Of a DNA stretch of 64,000 nt, positions 45,454-53,898 are shown piece by piece. Within the stretch, counting starts at the first letter, position 1; each line of letters opens with the position of its first letter. Position numbers and translations under genes: made by a program. The notes under the pieces were generated by a model. The model had not been told where the DNA came from, searched no databases, and was given only the letters and a program-made list of their open reading frames with translations. Source of the stretch: Bradyrhizobium roseum (GTDB taxonomy: Bacteria > Pseudomonadota > Alphaproteobacteria > Rhizobiales > Xanthobacteraceae); assembly GCF_030413175.1 (NCBI RefSeq), contig NZ_CP129212.1, positions 3,782,001 through 3,846,000 of the forward strand, read 5' to 3'.

Positions 45454-46683
45454 ATGTCCGAGTTGATTTCGGTCACATCGGAAACCGTAGACGCGTTGTT
45501 TCCAGAGTTGCCCCGCCTGGTCCGGCTGGCGTTGGGTTTCGGCTCACAACTGCAGAATGGCACGCTCGACGTAATTCTCGCCGACGGCCGCACCGTCCGC
45601 CTCGGCGGCAACGGGCCCGGCCCTGCCGCCGTGATGAAGATCTACGATTACGGTTTTGCCTCGCGGCTGCTGCGCGGCGGCGACATCGGGATTGCCGAAG
45701 CCTATCTCCGCGGTGAATGGGATACGCCCGACCTTACGCAATTCCTCTATCTGTTCTGCGTCAATCAGGACTGGATGCAAACGAAGCTGGTCGGCAGTCC
45801 GCTGGCGCGTGCCTTCCAGGCCGTCAGGCACTGGCTCAACCGCAACACCAGGCGGCAAGCTCGCCGCAACATCTATGCGCATTACGACATCGGCAACGCG
45901 TTTTATTCGGCGTGGCTCGATCCCAGCATGACTTACTCATCCGGGTTGTTCGAAGACGGCACGGCCGACCTGACCGCGGCCCAGCACAACAAATATCGCC
46001 GGCTCGCCGAGGCCATCGATCTGCGGCCCGGCCAAAAACTGCTGGAGATCGGCTGCGGATGGGGCGGCTTTGCTGAATACGCCGCCAAGACGTTCGGCAC
46101 CAAGGTCGTCGGCCTCACCATCAGCAGGGAACAGCGCGACTTCGCGCAGGCGCGCATCCACAATGCGGGCCTCAGCGATCGCGTGGAGATCAGGCTGCAG
46201 GACTATCGCGACGAGCGCGACCGCTATGATCGCATCGCCTCGATCGAAATGATCGAGGCGGTCGGCGAGCAGTTCTGGCCGAACTATTTCTCACAGTTGC
46301 GCGATCGCCTGCTACCCGGGGGGCTCGCCGGCATCCAGGCCATCACGATCCAGGACAGCCTGTTCCAGGCCTACCGCCGCGAGGTCGACTTCATCCAGCG
46401 CTACGTCTTTCCCGGCGGCATGCTGCCCTCGCCGCAGATCCTGAAGACGCTCGGCGAGCGCTTCGGCGTTCCCGTCATCCGCGAGCGCATTTTTGGGCAA
46501 GATTATGCCAGGACGCTTGCGATCTGGCGAAGTAATTTCCGTGCGGCCTGGCCTAGTCTGACACCGTCGGGCTTCGACGACCGCTTCCGGCGGCTGTGGG
46601 AGTATTACCTCGCCTATTGCGAGGCCGGGTTCCTGTCCGGGAATATCGACGTGCGGCAGGTCGTGTTCGCCAAATCGGGCTGA
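45454..46683 (+). CDS. Cyclopropane-fatty-acid-synthase-like SAM methyltransferase
   Basis: A 409-residue class I methyltransferase of the CFAS family: N-terminal lipid-binding domain (about 1-130), SAM motif LLEIGCGWGGFAEYAAK at about 196-212, DFIQRYVFPGGMLPS, and C-terminal EYYLAYCEAGF...VRQVVFAK. Compared with E. coli Cfa, Glu239 (here E268) and Tyr317 are kept, but Cys139 is Ser163 (TYSSGLF against QYSCAYW) and His266 has no equivalent (QAITIQ). Those residues help hold the catalytic bicarbonate, so it may methylate the double bond without closing a ring. Third gene of the operon starting at 43237. Start at 45454 preferred; an in-frame ATG at 45385 would overlap DUF1365. Confidence 0.85.
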   Translation: MSELISVTSETVDALFPELPRLVRLALGFGSQLQNGTLDVILADGRTVRLGGNGPGPAAVMKIYDYGFASRLLRGGDIGIAEAYLRGEWDTPDLTQFLYLFCVNQDWMQTKLVGSPLARAFQAVRHWLNRNTRRQARRNIYAHYDIGNAFYSAWLDPSMTYSSGLFEDGTADLTAAQHNKYRRLAEAIDLRPGQKLLEIGCGWGGFAEYAAKTFGTKVVGLTISREQRDFAQARIHNAGLSDRVEIRLQDYRDERDRYDRIASIEMIEAVGEQFWPNYFSQLRDRLLPGGLAGIQAITIQDSLFQAYRREVDFIQRYVFPGGMLPSPQILKTLGERFGVPVIRERIFGQDYARTLAIWRSNFRAAWPSLTPSGFDDRFRRLWEYYLAYCEAGFLSGNIDVRQVVFAKSG

Positions 46684-46771
46684 CCGGGCCTGTCGAGCGC
46701 TGGCTTGTATGCCCCGCGGCGGTCCTTTAGGGTCGCCCAACGATTGGGCAACAAACTGGCATTTTCAATCC

Positions 46772-47812
46772 ATGGCCTTCCGCAAAGACGTCATCGACGC
46801 GATCGGCAATACCCCGCTGATCAAACTCAAGCGCGCTTCCGAAGAAACCGGCTGCACCATTCTCGGCAAAGCCGAGTTCATGAACCCTGGCCAGTCCGTG
46901 AAGGACCGCGCCGGCAAATGGATGATCTTGGAGGCCGAGAAGCGCGGTGACCTCAAGCCCGGCGGCCTCGTGGTGGAATCGACCGCCGGCAATACCGGCA
47001 TCGGGCTTGCGGTGGTCGCCAACGCCCGCGGCTACCGCACGCTGATCCTGATCCCGGAAACCCAAAGCCAGGAAAAGAAGGACATGCTGCGGCTGTACGG
47101 CGCCGAGCTTCTCGAAGTGCCGCAGCTGCCCTACGCCAACCCGAACAACTACCAGCATGTCGGGCGGCGGCTGGCCGCCCAGCTCCGCAAGACCGAACCG
47201 AACGGCGTGCTGTTCGCCGATCAGTGGAACAACCTCGACAACGCCAAGGCGCATTACGAGTCGACCGGTCCGGAAATCTGGGAGCAGACCGGCGGCAAGA
47301 TCGACGGTTTCATCTGCGCGGTCGGCACCGGCGGCACGCTGGCCGGCACCAGCCGCTATCTGAAGGAAAAGCATCCGGGCATCGTCAACGCTTGCGCCGA
47401 CCCGCACGGCTTTGCGATGTACAACCTTTTCAAGCACGGCACCGCCAAATCGACGCCGGGCGACTCGATGACGGAAGGCATCGGCCTCGGCCGAGTCACC
47501 CCCGTCGTCGAGACCGCGAAGGTTGACGACGCCTTCCTGGTCTCGGACGAGGAAGCGGTGACGGTGATCTATGACCTGCTGAAGGAAGAAGGCCTCTGCC
47601 TCGGCGGCTCGGCCGGCATCAACGTCGCCGGCGCCATCAAGCTCGCCAAACAGCTCGGGCCAGGCAAGACCATCGTCACGATCCTGTGCGACGCCGGCGG
47701 CCGTTACCAGTCAAAGCTGTTCAATCCGGCGTTCATGCGCGCGAAGAACCTGCCGGTGCCCGAATGGCTGGAGCGGCGCCCGAAGATCGACATCCCGTTC
47801 GAGAAGGTGTGA
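46772..47812 (+). CDS. cysK: Cysteine synthase A
   Basis: PLP enzyme that makes cysteine from O-acetylserine and sulfide. 346 residues; the Schiff-base lysine is K44 in NPGQSVKDRAGKW, the substrate loop is STAGNTGIGLA, and the phosphate-binding glycine loop is VGTGGTLAGTSRY. The start MAFRKDVIDAIGNTPLI fits the family; a longer frame begins at 46709. It is somewhat longer than E. coli CysK (323). It stands alone, 88 bp after the lipid operon and convergent with aapP. Confidence 0.93.
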   Translation: MAFRKDVIDAIGNTPLIKLKRASEETGCTILGKAEFMNPGQSVKDRAGKWMILEAEKRGDLKPGGLVVESTAGNTGIGLAVVANARGYRTLILIPETQSQEKKDMLRLYGAELLEVPQLPYANPNNYQHVGRRLAAQLRKTEPNGVLFADQWNNLDNAKAHYESTGPEIWEQTGGKIDGFICAVGTGGTLAGTSRYLKEKHPGIVNACADPHGFAMYNLFKHGTAKSTPGDSMTEGIGLGRVTPVVETAKVDDAFLVSDEEAVTVIYDLLKEEGLCLGGSAGINVAGAIKLAKQLGPGKTIVTILCDAGGRYQSKLFNPAFMRAKNLPVPEWLERRPKIDIPFEKV

Positions 47813-47822
47813 GCGGGGCTTT

Positions 47823-47915
47823 GTAGGGTCAGCAGAGGCGCGCTTGCGCCGTGCCACCTTCTCACACCCATTGCGCTGGCTGATGGTGGGCACGCTTCGC
47901 TTTGCCCATCCTACC
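47823..47915. repeat. Intergenic hairpin repeat between cysK and aapP; possible bidirectional terminator
   Basis: Bounded by TAGGGT and ATCCTA in inverted sense. It contains GGCGC-gctt-GCGCC (47838-47851) and GGTGGGCA, a 10-nt loop, TGCCCATC (47885-47910). The gtgggcacgcttcgctttgc core resembles a mosaic repeat I recall as common after genes in Bradyrhizobium. Lying between convergent stops, it could end transcription from both sides; no T-tract supports classical termination. Confidence 0.5.
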
Positions 47916-47921
47916 GCACCG

Positions 47922-48665
47922 TCAATGCCGCAAGATCTGGCTCAGGAACAACTTCGTCCGCGCGTGCTGCGGATTGGCGAAGAATTCCCGCGGCGTATTG
48001 GACTCGATCACCTGCCCCGCATCCATGAACACGACGCGGTTGGCGACTTCGCGGGCAAAGCCCATTTCGTGGGTGACGACCAGCATGGTCATGCCTTCCC
48101 TGGCGAGGTCGACCATGGTGTCGAGCACCTCCTTGACCATTTCGGGGTCGAGCGCCGAAGTCGGCTCGTCGAACAGCATCACCTTCGGGTTCATGGTGAG
48201 CGCGCGCGCGATGGCGACGCGCTGCTGCTGGCCACCGGACATCTGGCCGGGGTATTTGTTGGCCTGATGCGGGATCTTGACCCGCTCGAGGAATTTCATC
48301 GCGATCGCCTCGGCGTCCTTTTTCGGGATGTTACGCACCCAGATCGGCGCCAGCGTACAATTCTCCAGCACGGTCAGATGCGGGAACAGGTTAAAACTCT
48401 GGAACACCATGCCGACCTCGCGGCGGACTTCGTCCACGCGCCGCATGTTCGGCCCGAGCTCGATGCCATCGACGACGATGTGGCCATCCTGGAATTCTTC
48501 CAGTGCGTTGATGCAGCGGATCAGCGTCGACTTGCCCGAGCCCGAGGGGCCGCAGATCACGATGCGCTCGCCCTTCGCGACGTCGAGGTTGATGTCGCGC
48601 AGCACGTGAAAGTCGCCGTACCACTTGTTGAGTGTGTTGATACCGACGATCGAGATTCCTGTCAT
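47922..48665 (-). CDS. aapP: General L-amino acid ABC transporter ATPase AapP
   Basis: ATP-binding subunit, 247 residues, polar amino acid uptake family. Walker [10 protein letters not shown] at about 39-47, Q-loop [12 protein letters not shown], signature [15 protein letters not shown], Walker [15 protein letters not shown] and the switch His in VVTHEMGFA. Last gene of aapJQMP, 9 bp after aapM. In Rhizobium this system moves a broad range of L-amino acids and matters for exchange with legume hosts. Confidence 0.95.
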   Translation of the reverse strand: MTGISIVGINTLNKWYGDFHVLRDINLDVAKGERIVICGPSGSGKSTLIRCINALEEFQDGHIVVDGIELGPNMRRVDEVRREVGMVFQSFNLFPHLTVLENCTLAPIWVRNIPKKDAEAIAMKFLERVKIPHQANKYPGQMSGGQQQRVAIARALTMNPKVMLFDEPTSALDPEMVKEVLDTMVDLAREGMTMLVVTHEMGFAREVANRVVFMDAGQVIESNTPREFFANPQHARTKLFLSQILRH

Positions 48666-48674
48666 GGCGTGTAC

Positions 48675-50186
48675 TCAGTTGCGGCGATGGGCGTTCAGCC
48701 TGTTCTCGACGAACAGGGAATAGCGCGACATTCCGAAGCAGAAGACGAAATAGATGATTCCGGTAAAGGCAAAGCCGGTGAACAGCGTCGTTGGCGTCGC
48801 CCACACCGGGTCGGAGAAGGCCGCCCGCAACTGTCCGAGCAGATCGAACAGTGCAACGATCGAGACCAGTGAGGTGTCCTTGAACAGGGCGATGAAGCTG
48901 TTGACGAGACCGGGGATGACATGACGGAGCGCCTGCGGCATCACGACCAGCGCCATGGTCTTGCCCCAGGACAGGCCGAGCGCGCTCGCCGCCTCACCCT
49001 GCCCGCGCGGGATCGCCTGCAGGCCGCCGCGGATCACCTCAGCCTGGTAGGCGCCGGCGAACAGCGCGATGCCGATCAACGCCCGCATCAGTCCGTCGAT
49101 GGTGAAGCCGGCCGGCACGAACAGCGGCAGCATGTAGGTGGCGAAGAACAGCACCGTGATCAATGGAACGCCGCGCCAGAACTCGATGAAGGCGATCGAG
49201 AAAATCCGGATCAGCGGAATGGTCGAGCGCCGGCCGAGCGCGAGCGCAATGCCGACCGGCATCGAGGCGACGATGCCGACAACCGAAACCACAAGCGTCA
49301 CCAGCAAGCCGCCCCACAGCCGCGTATCGACCTCGGGAAGCCCGCCGCGATCGAGGCCCATCACCGCGATGACGGCGGCGATGCCGACAAAGACCGCCAG
49401 ATTGACGGCGACCGCGCGCAATCCGCGGCTTAGCCACAACACCAGTACCGATACGATCACGGCGGTCGCCCCGAGATCGGCCCACAGCGGATAGCCGGAA
49501 TGCTGGATAGACTCGCGCAGCAGGACCAGCGGCGACAGGGCATAGGCCGCACCCAGACTGATCAGCGCGAGCCCCTTGCCAACGTACCACAACAATGTCC
49601 CGATGAACGTCGTCGCATCGACCGACGCCATCAGCTTGTTGCCCGCCACCGCGATACTGTCGACGAAGCCCGTCAGCAATGCGGTGGTCCAGCTCACGGC
49701 AAATCCGCTCAGCCCGCCGCCCCGCAGCAGGAAGAAGGCCACCACGGGCAGCGCCACGAAGAACAGGATGGCGTTCGGCCCCTTGGCCGGCAGCCGCGGA
49801 ATCAAGAGCGGCACCAGCAGGATCGCCGCGAGAAGGAAGGTCAGATTGACCCGCCAGCGCTCTGGCTCAGGATAAAAGCCGTAGATAAACTGCGCGAACT
49901 TGGCCTGGATGAACGGCCAGCATGCGCCGACGACGTCACTGGGGTTTTTCGGGAGACAGGCGGTGCGGTCCGTGCCGACCCAGACCGCATCGATCAGCAC
50001 GAACTTCACCGCGGGAACGAGGATGAACCACAGCAGCAGCGCACTGACGATGGTGATCAGGATATTGGTCGGCGAGTTGAACAGCCGCGTGCGAAGGAAG
50101 CCAACGAAGCCGGTGGTCTTCACCGGGGCCGGCCGCTCGGGCACGAGATCCTTGCGAACGAAGCTGGATGGGGTCGTGTCGCTCAT
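48675..50186 (-). CDS. aapM: General L-amino acid ABC transporter permease AapM
   Basis: Inner-membrane permease, 503 residues. The C-terminal half has the permease core with the EAA loop GEAASALGLSWGKTMALVVMPQA (given here in two parts: GEAASALGLS, MALVVMPQA). Compared with the roughly 384-residue Rhizobium AapM I recall, the region at about 165-290 is longer by more than 100 residues and holds several extra hydrophobic helices (GFVDSIAVAGNKLMA, YALSPLVLL, LGATAVIVSVLVLWL). The start ATG (complement 50184-50186) overlaps the aapQ stop as ATGA with GGTGG upstream, so the two permeases are translationally coupled. Confidence 0.92.
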   Translation of the reverse strand: MSDTTPSSFVRKDLVPERPAPVKTTGFVGFLRTRLFNSPTNILITIVSALLLWFILVPAVKFVLIDAVWVGTDRTACLPKNPSDVVGACWPFIQAKFAQFIYGFYPEPERWRVNLTFLLAAILLVPLLIPRLPAKGPNAILFFVALPVVAFFLLRGGGLSGFAVSWTTALLTGFVDSIAVAGNKLMASVDATTFIGTLLWYVGKGLALISLGAAYALSPLVLLRESIQHSGYPLWADLGATAVIVSVLVLWLSRGLRAVAVNLAVFVGIAAVIAVMGLDRGGLPEVDTRLWGGLLVTLVVSVVGIVASMPVGIALALGRRSTIPLIRIFSIAFIEFWRGVPLITVLFFATYMLPLFVPAGFTIDGLMRALIGIALFAGAYQAEVIRGGLQAIPRGQGEAASALGLSWGKTMALVVMPQALRHVIPGLVNSFIALFKDTSLVSIVALFDLLGQLRAAFSDPVWATPTTLFTGFAFTGIIYFVFCFGMSRYSLFVENRLNAHRRN

Positions 50187-51388
50187 CCACCCATGCTCCG
50201 GCTGATCCGCCATCCATAGAAGCTCATGATCGCGCTGGTGACGAGCGAGATCAGCAGATAGACGCCCATGGTGATGCCGATGATTTCGATCGCCTGCCCG
50301 GTTTGGCTCAGCGTGGTGCCGGCGAATACCGAGACCAGGTCGGGATAACCGATCGCCACCGCGAGCGACGAGTTCTTGGTCAAATTGAGATACTGGTTGG
50401 TCAGCGGCGGCAGGATCACGCGCATCGCCTGCGGGATCACGATCAGCCGCAGCACCGACCCGCGCTGCAGCCCGAGCGAGGCGCCCGCTTCCATCTGCCC
50501 CCTGTGCACCGAGAGAATGCCGGCGCGTACGATCTCGGCGATGAAGGCTGCTGTATAGGTCGACAGCGCCAGCGTCAGCGCCACGAACTCCGGAATGACG
50601 CGCGAGCCTCCTGCGAAGTTGAAGCCTTTCAGCGCCGGTATTTCAAACTTGACGGGCGCGCCGAAAATCAGCGCAGCAAGCAGCGGAAGACCGATCACCA
50701 GACCCAGCGCGTAGGGCCAGACCTTGATCACCTTGCCATGGTCGAACAACTGCCGCCGGGAATAGCGCCATAGCCCAATAGAGACGACGACGGCGATCAG
50801 CAGCGCGATTGCGAAAGGCTCGAAGCCGGGTTCGCCGATCGGCTTCGGGATAACCAGTCCGCGATTGCTGAGAAAGAAGCTGTCGAAGATCGAAATGCTC
50901 TGCCTGGGATTGGGTAATGCGGCGAGCACCGCCAGATACCAGAACAGGATCTGGAACAGCAGCGGCAGGTTGCGGATCAGCTCGACATAGCCGCCGGAAA
51001 TCCGCGATAGCAGCCAGTTCGGCGAAAGCCGGCCGAGGGCGACGATGAACCCGATCAGGGTGGCGAAGAAGATGCCGATCACCGACACCAGCAGCGTGTT
51101 GAGCAGTCCGACCAGGAACACCCGCGTATAGGGATCGGATCCCGAATACGGAATCAGGCTCTGGCTGACGTCAAAGCCGGCATTGTTGGCGAGGAAGCCG
51201 AACCCCGCAGTGATGCGCTGCGCCTGCAGGTTGGCGCGGGCATTGGCGACGATCTCGTAGGAGATCCAGGCGAGCGCTGCGACGAACAGGAGCTGGAGCA
51301 CGAAGCCGCCCCAACCCGCACGGCCGCCGAGCGCCTGCTGCAGCCTTGGAAGTAACTGTGACGGCGGCTTTCGGGGATCAATGGCCAT
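50183..51388 (-). CDS. aapQ: General L-amino acid ABC transporter permease AapQ
   Basis: Inner-membrane permease, 401 residues, the expected AapQ length, forming a heterodimer with AapM. It has a single long periplasmic loop after the first helix and the HisM-type core with EAA loop EAGASLGLQRGSVLRLIV and PQAMRVILPPLTNQYLNL. The start MAIDPRKPP (complement 51386-51388) lies 25 bp after aapJ with a GAGAGGGG tract about 10 nt upstream; a longer frame overlaps aapJ and is not family-like. The stop overlaps the aapM start. Confidence 0.94.
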   Translation of the reverse strand: MAIDPRKPPSQLLPRLQQALGGRAGWGGFVLQLLFVAALAWISYEIVANARANLQAQRITAGFGFLANNAGFDVSQSLIPYSGSDPYTRVFLVGLLNTLLVSVIGIFFATLIGFIVALGRLSPNWLLSRISGGYVELIRNLPLLFQILFWYLAVLAALPNPRQSISIFDSFFLSNRGLVIPKPIGEPGFEPFAIALLIAVVVSIGLWRYSRRQLFDHGKVIKVWPYALGLVIGLPLLAALIFGAPVKFEIPALKGFNFAGGSRVIPEFVALTLALSTYTAAFIAEIVRAGILSVHRGQMEAGASLGLQRGSVLRLIVIPQAMRVILPPLTNQYLNLTKNSSLAVAIGYPDLVSVFAGTTLSQTGQAIEIIGITMGVYLLISLVTSAIMSFYGWRISRSMGG

Positions 51389-51413
51389 CGCCGCAGCCCC
51401 TCTCGGCCGGCGA

Positions 51414-52430
51414 TCAGCGGATCGGCGGTGCGTACTGGATACCGCCCTTGCTCCAGAGGGCGTTGATGCCGCGGGCAATTCCGAGCTTTGAGCCGGCGCC
51501 GACGTTGCGATCGAAGGACTCGCCGTAGTTGCCGACGGCTTTTACGATCCGCGAAACCCAATCCTTGGTCAGGCCGAGCTGTTCGCCGAGATTGCCGTCG
51601 GTGCCGAACACCCGCTTCATCTCCGGCTTGTCCGATTTCGCCATCTCGTCGACGTTCTTCTGGGTAATCCCGAGCTCTTCCGCGGTGATCATCGCGTAAA
51701 GCGTCCATTTCACGATATCGAACCACTGGTCGTCACCATGGCGCACCATCGGGCCGAGCGGTTCTTTCGAGATCACTTCCGGAAGCACGACATGATCGGC
51801 CGGGTTCGCAAGCTTCAAACGATCGGCATACAGCCCGGAGACGTCGGTGGTAAAGACGTCGCAGCGGCCGGACTCATAGGCCTTGACGGTTTCGTCGTTG
51901 GTGCCGAAAGCGATCACCTCGTACTTCATGTTGTTGCCTTTGAAGTAGTCGGCGAGATTCTGCTCGGTCGTGGTGCCCTGCTGCACGCAGACCGAAGCGC
52001 TGTTCAATTCCAGCGCGGAATTCACTTTCAGCGACTTCTTCACCATGAAGCCTTGACCGTCATAATAGGTGACGCCGGTAAAGCTGGCGCCGAGCGAGGT
52101 ATCGCGCGACAGCGTCCAGGTGGTGTTGCGGGACAGCACGTCGATCTCGCCCGACTGTAGCGCGGTGAAGCGGTCCTTGGCCGAGAGCGGCACGAACTTG
52201 ATCTTGGTCGCGTCGTTGAACACGGCGGCCGCAATCGCCCGGCAGATGTCGACGTCGATTCCGGTCCAGTTACCCTTGTCGTCGGGTGACGAGAAACCAG
52301 GCAGGCCCTGGCTCACGCCGCAGGAAAGCTGGCCCCGGTCCTTGATCGTCTTGAGGGTTTGCGCCGAGGCTGCCTGGGCGGTGAAGCCGGCGGCCAAAGC
52401 GAGGGTAACAACCAGAGATACGCGTTTCAT
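51414..52430 (-). CDS. aapJ: General L-amino acid ABC transporter binding protein AapJ
   Basis: Periplasmic solute-binding protein of 338 residues. Signal peptide MKRVSLVVTLALAAGFTAQA with cleavage at ASAQ, then the family-3 binding fold: LKTIKDRGQLSCGVSQGLPG, GIDVDICRAIAAAVF, RFTALQSGEIDVLSRNTTW, CVQQGTTTEQNLADYF, SGRCDVFTTDVSGLYA. These residues define the Aap/Bzt group for L-amino acids. First gene of aapJQMP; an AAAGG ribosome site lies 9 nt before the ATG. The 650-bp gene-free region upstream must contain the nitrogen-responsive promoter expected for aap, but I see no clear sigma-54 or NtrC site. Confidence 0.95.
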   Translation of the reverse strand: MKRVSLVVTLALAAGFTAQAASAQTLKTIKDRGQLSCGVSQGLPGFSSPDDKGNWTGIDVDICRAIAAAVFNDATKIKFVPLSAKDRFTALQSGEIDVLSRNTTWTLSRDTSLGASFTGVTYYDGQGFMVKKSLKVNSALELNSASVCVQQGTTTEQNLADYFKGNNMKYEVIAFGTNDETVKAYESGRCDVFTTDVSGLYADRLKLANPADHVVLPEVISKEPLGPMVRHGDDQWFDIVKWTLYAMITAEELGITQKNVDEMAKSDKPEMKRVFGTDGNLGEQLGLTKDWVSRIVKAVGNYGESFDRNVGAGSKLGIARGINALWSKGGIQYAPPIR

Positions 52431-53083
52431 GGGGTTGGGCCTTTCAAGAGGTCGTGCGAAGATCGGTTTTTAGGCAACGCCTGACATTGTGGGGCCAACC
52501 CGCTGATCCCTCGCTCAAAAGCGTCCTTCCGGCCGTGCACTTTGACGTGCAGTCCGGTCGACAATGGATCTGGTATCGCAGCAGGCCCCTCAACTTGCAG
52601 CGACTGTTAGTTGGCACATATCTCAGAACGACTGGCGTGCGGGGTCAAGGGGTTGACTGCCTTCTTCTGCGTCCCTGTTACCAAATTACCCGGCCCCGGC
52701 GCGGTGGTTTGCCGTGTATTCGCGATCAAGTCGTGACTGCGTCATAAAGTCGTGGGCGATGCGATGCATCCGCTTCGAGAACGGCGGCCCGTCGTCCCGC
52801 CGTTGAAGGCGTTCACCTGTCAGTTTCAACCCCGTCCAGGGCGCCCGCTGCCGCGCCCCGCCGGGAGACGCTTCAACGCAGGGGTGCGGTCGTCACCGGC
52901 CATTTGCCGACAGGTTGTCCGGGCGCTAACCACCCGTTCACCATGACGTTGAATCCCCCCATTCGATCAACCAAAAAATACACCTCTCAAGTTCCCTTAT
53001 ACCATTCACCCCTAGTCATCGTGGGGGGATGGCGGTGGTGGCCGTGAAGTTGGGACGTCCCTGCGTAAGAGTAGTAAAAGCGT
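52431..53083. other. Gene-free region between aapJ and cpaB
   Basis: The longest stretch without a supported gene. Open frames at 52454-52747 and 52752-52946 have rare-amino-acid, arginine- and proline-rich composition and no ribosome sites, so I reject them. I looked for a Flp pilin (a GATAIEYG-type motif) and a prepilin peptidase and saw neither. It holds the aapJ promoter on the minus strand and the candidate cpa promoter at 52653. TGCAC-tttgac-GTGCA at 52537-52552 is a small hairpin. Confidence 0.5.
52653..52681 (+). promoter_or_regulatory. Candidate sigma-70 promoter upstream of cpaB
   Basis: TTGACT (52653-52658), a 17-bp spacer and TGTTAC (52676-52681). It points toward the cpa operon, whose first ATG is about 400 bp away, so the leader would be long. 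A good box match but no support beyond that. Confidence 0.25.
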
Positions 53084-53881
53084 ATGAACATCGCACGTTT
53101 CGTCGTTCTGGCCATCGCCCTGAGTGCCGGCGGTGTCGCTGCCTACCTTGCCCGTGGCACCGATGAAAAGCCGCTCCAGGCGGCCGAACCGGCGGCGCAG
53201 TTGCCGACGGTGGAAGTTCTGGTCGCGAAGTCCGATATCGGGCTCGGCCAGTCGGTCAAGCCGGATGATCTGCAATGGCAGCCCTGGCCGGCGTCGACCG
53301 GCAATAATCTGATCGGCCGCGCCAGCCGCGCGGAAGCTATCCAGGAAATCGCCGGTTCGATCGCGCGCTCGCCTATCCTTGCGGGCGAGCCGATCCGCGA
53401 ACAGAGATTGGTCAAGGCCAACGGCTCCGGCTTCATGGCGGCGATCCTGCCGACCGGGATGCGGGCGATCTCGACCGAGATATCGCCGGAAACCGGTGCC
53501 GGCGGCTTCATCCTGCCCAACGACCGCGTCGACGTCATCCTCTCCAAGCGCACCAGCAATCCGGAGCGCAGCGGCGGCGATGCCGTGCAGACCGAAGTCA
53601 TCCTCTCCAACGTCCGCGTGCTGGCGATCGATCAGGCGCCGAAAGAAAAAGAGGGCAGCAACACCCTCATCGGCCGCACCACGACGCTCGAGCTGAATCC
53701 CGAGCAGGCCGAGACGCTGGTGCGCGCGCGCCAGAGCGGCACGATCGCGCTCGCGTTGCGCAGCATCACCGACATTAACGCGGCGGCCAACGGGCAGTCC
53801 GAGGAACCCATTAAAAGACGAAGCGAGAGCATCAACGTGGTTCGCTACGGGATCGCCAATCAAACGACGGCACAGAAGTGA
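53084..53881 (+). CDS. cpaB: Flp/Tad pilus assembly protein CpaB (RcpC-like)
   Basis: A 265-residue membrane-anchored periplasmic protein of the Tad pilus. N-terminal anchor RFVVLAIALSAGGVAAYLA, an SAF/AFP-like domain (VEVLVAKSDIGLGQSVKPDD at about 43-62, RSPILAGEPI at about 95-104) and the RcpC domain with MRAISTEISPETGAGGFI and PNDRVDVILSKR. It probably links the secretin to the periplasmic pilus path. First gene of cpaBCDE; its stop overlaps a possible GTG start of cpaC. No pilin or prepilin peptidase gene precedes it. Confidence 0.93.
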   Translation: MNIARFVVLAIALSAGGVAAYLARGTDEKPLQAAEPAAQLPTVEVLVAKSDIGLGQSVKPDDLQWQPWPASTGNNLIGRASRAEAIQEIAGSIARSPILAGEPIREQRLVKANGSGFMAAILPTGMRAISTEISPETGAGGFILPNDRVDVILSKRTSNPERSGGDAVQTEVILSNVRVLAIDQAPKEKEGSNTLIGRTTTLELNPEQAETLVRARQSGTIALALRSITDINAAANGQSEEPIKRRSESINVVRYGIANQTTAQK

Positions 53882-53898
53882 CCGAAAGGAAGTTCGAG

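Noticed and set aside
52431..53083. Hidden Flp pilin or prepilin peptidase before cpaB
   Set aside because: No GATAIEYG-type pilin motif or peptidase motif in any frame that I could read.
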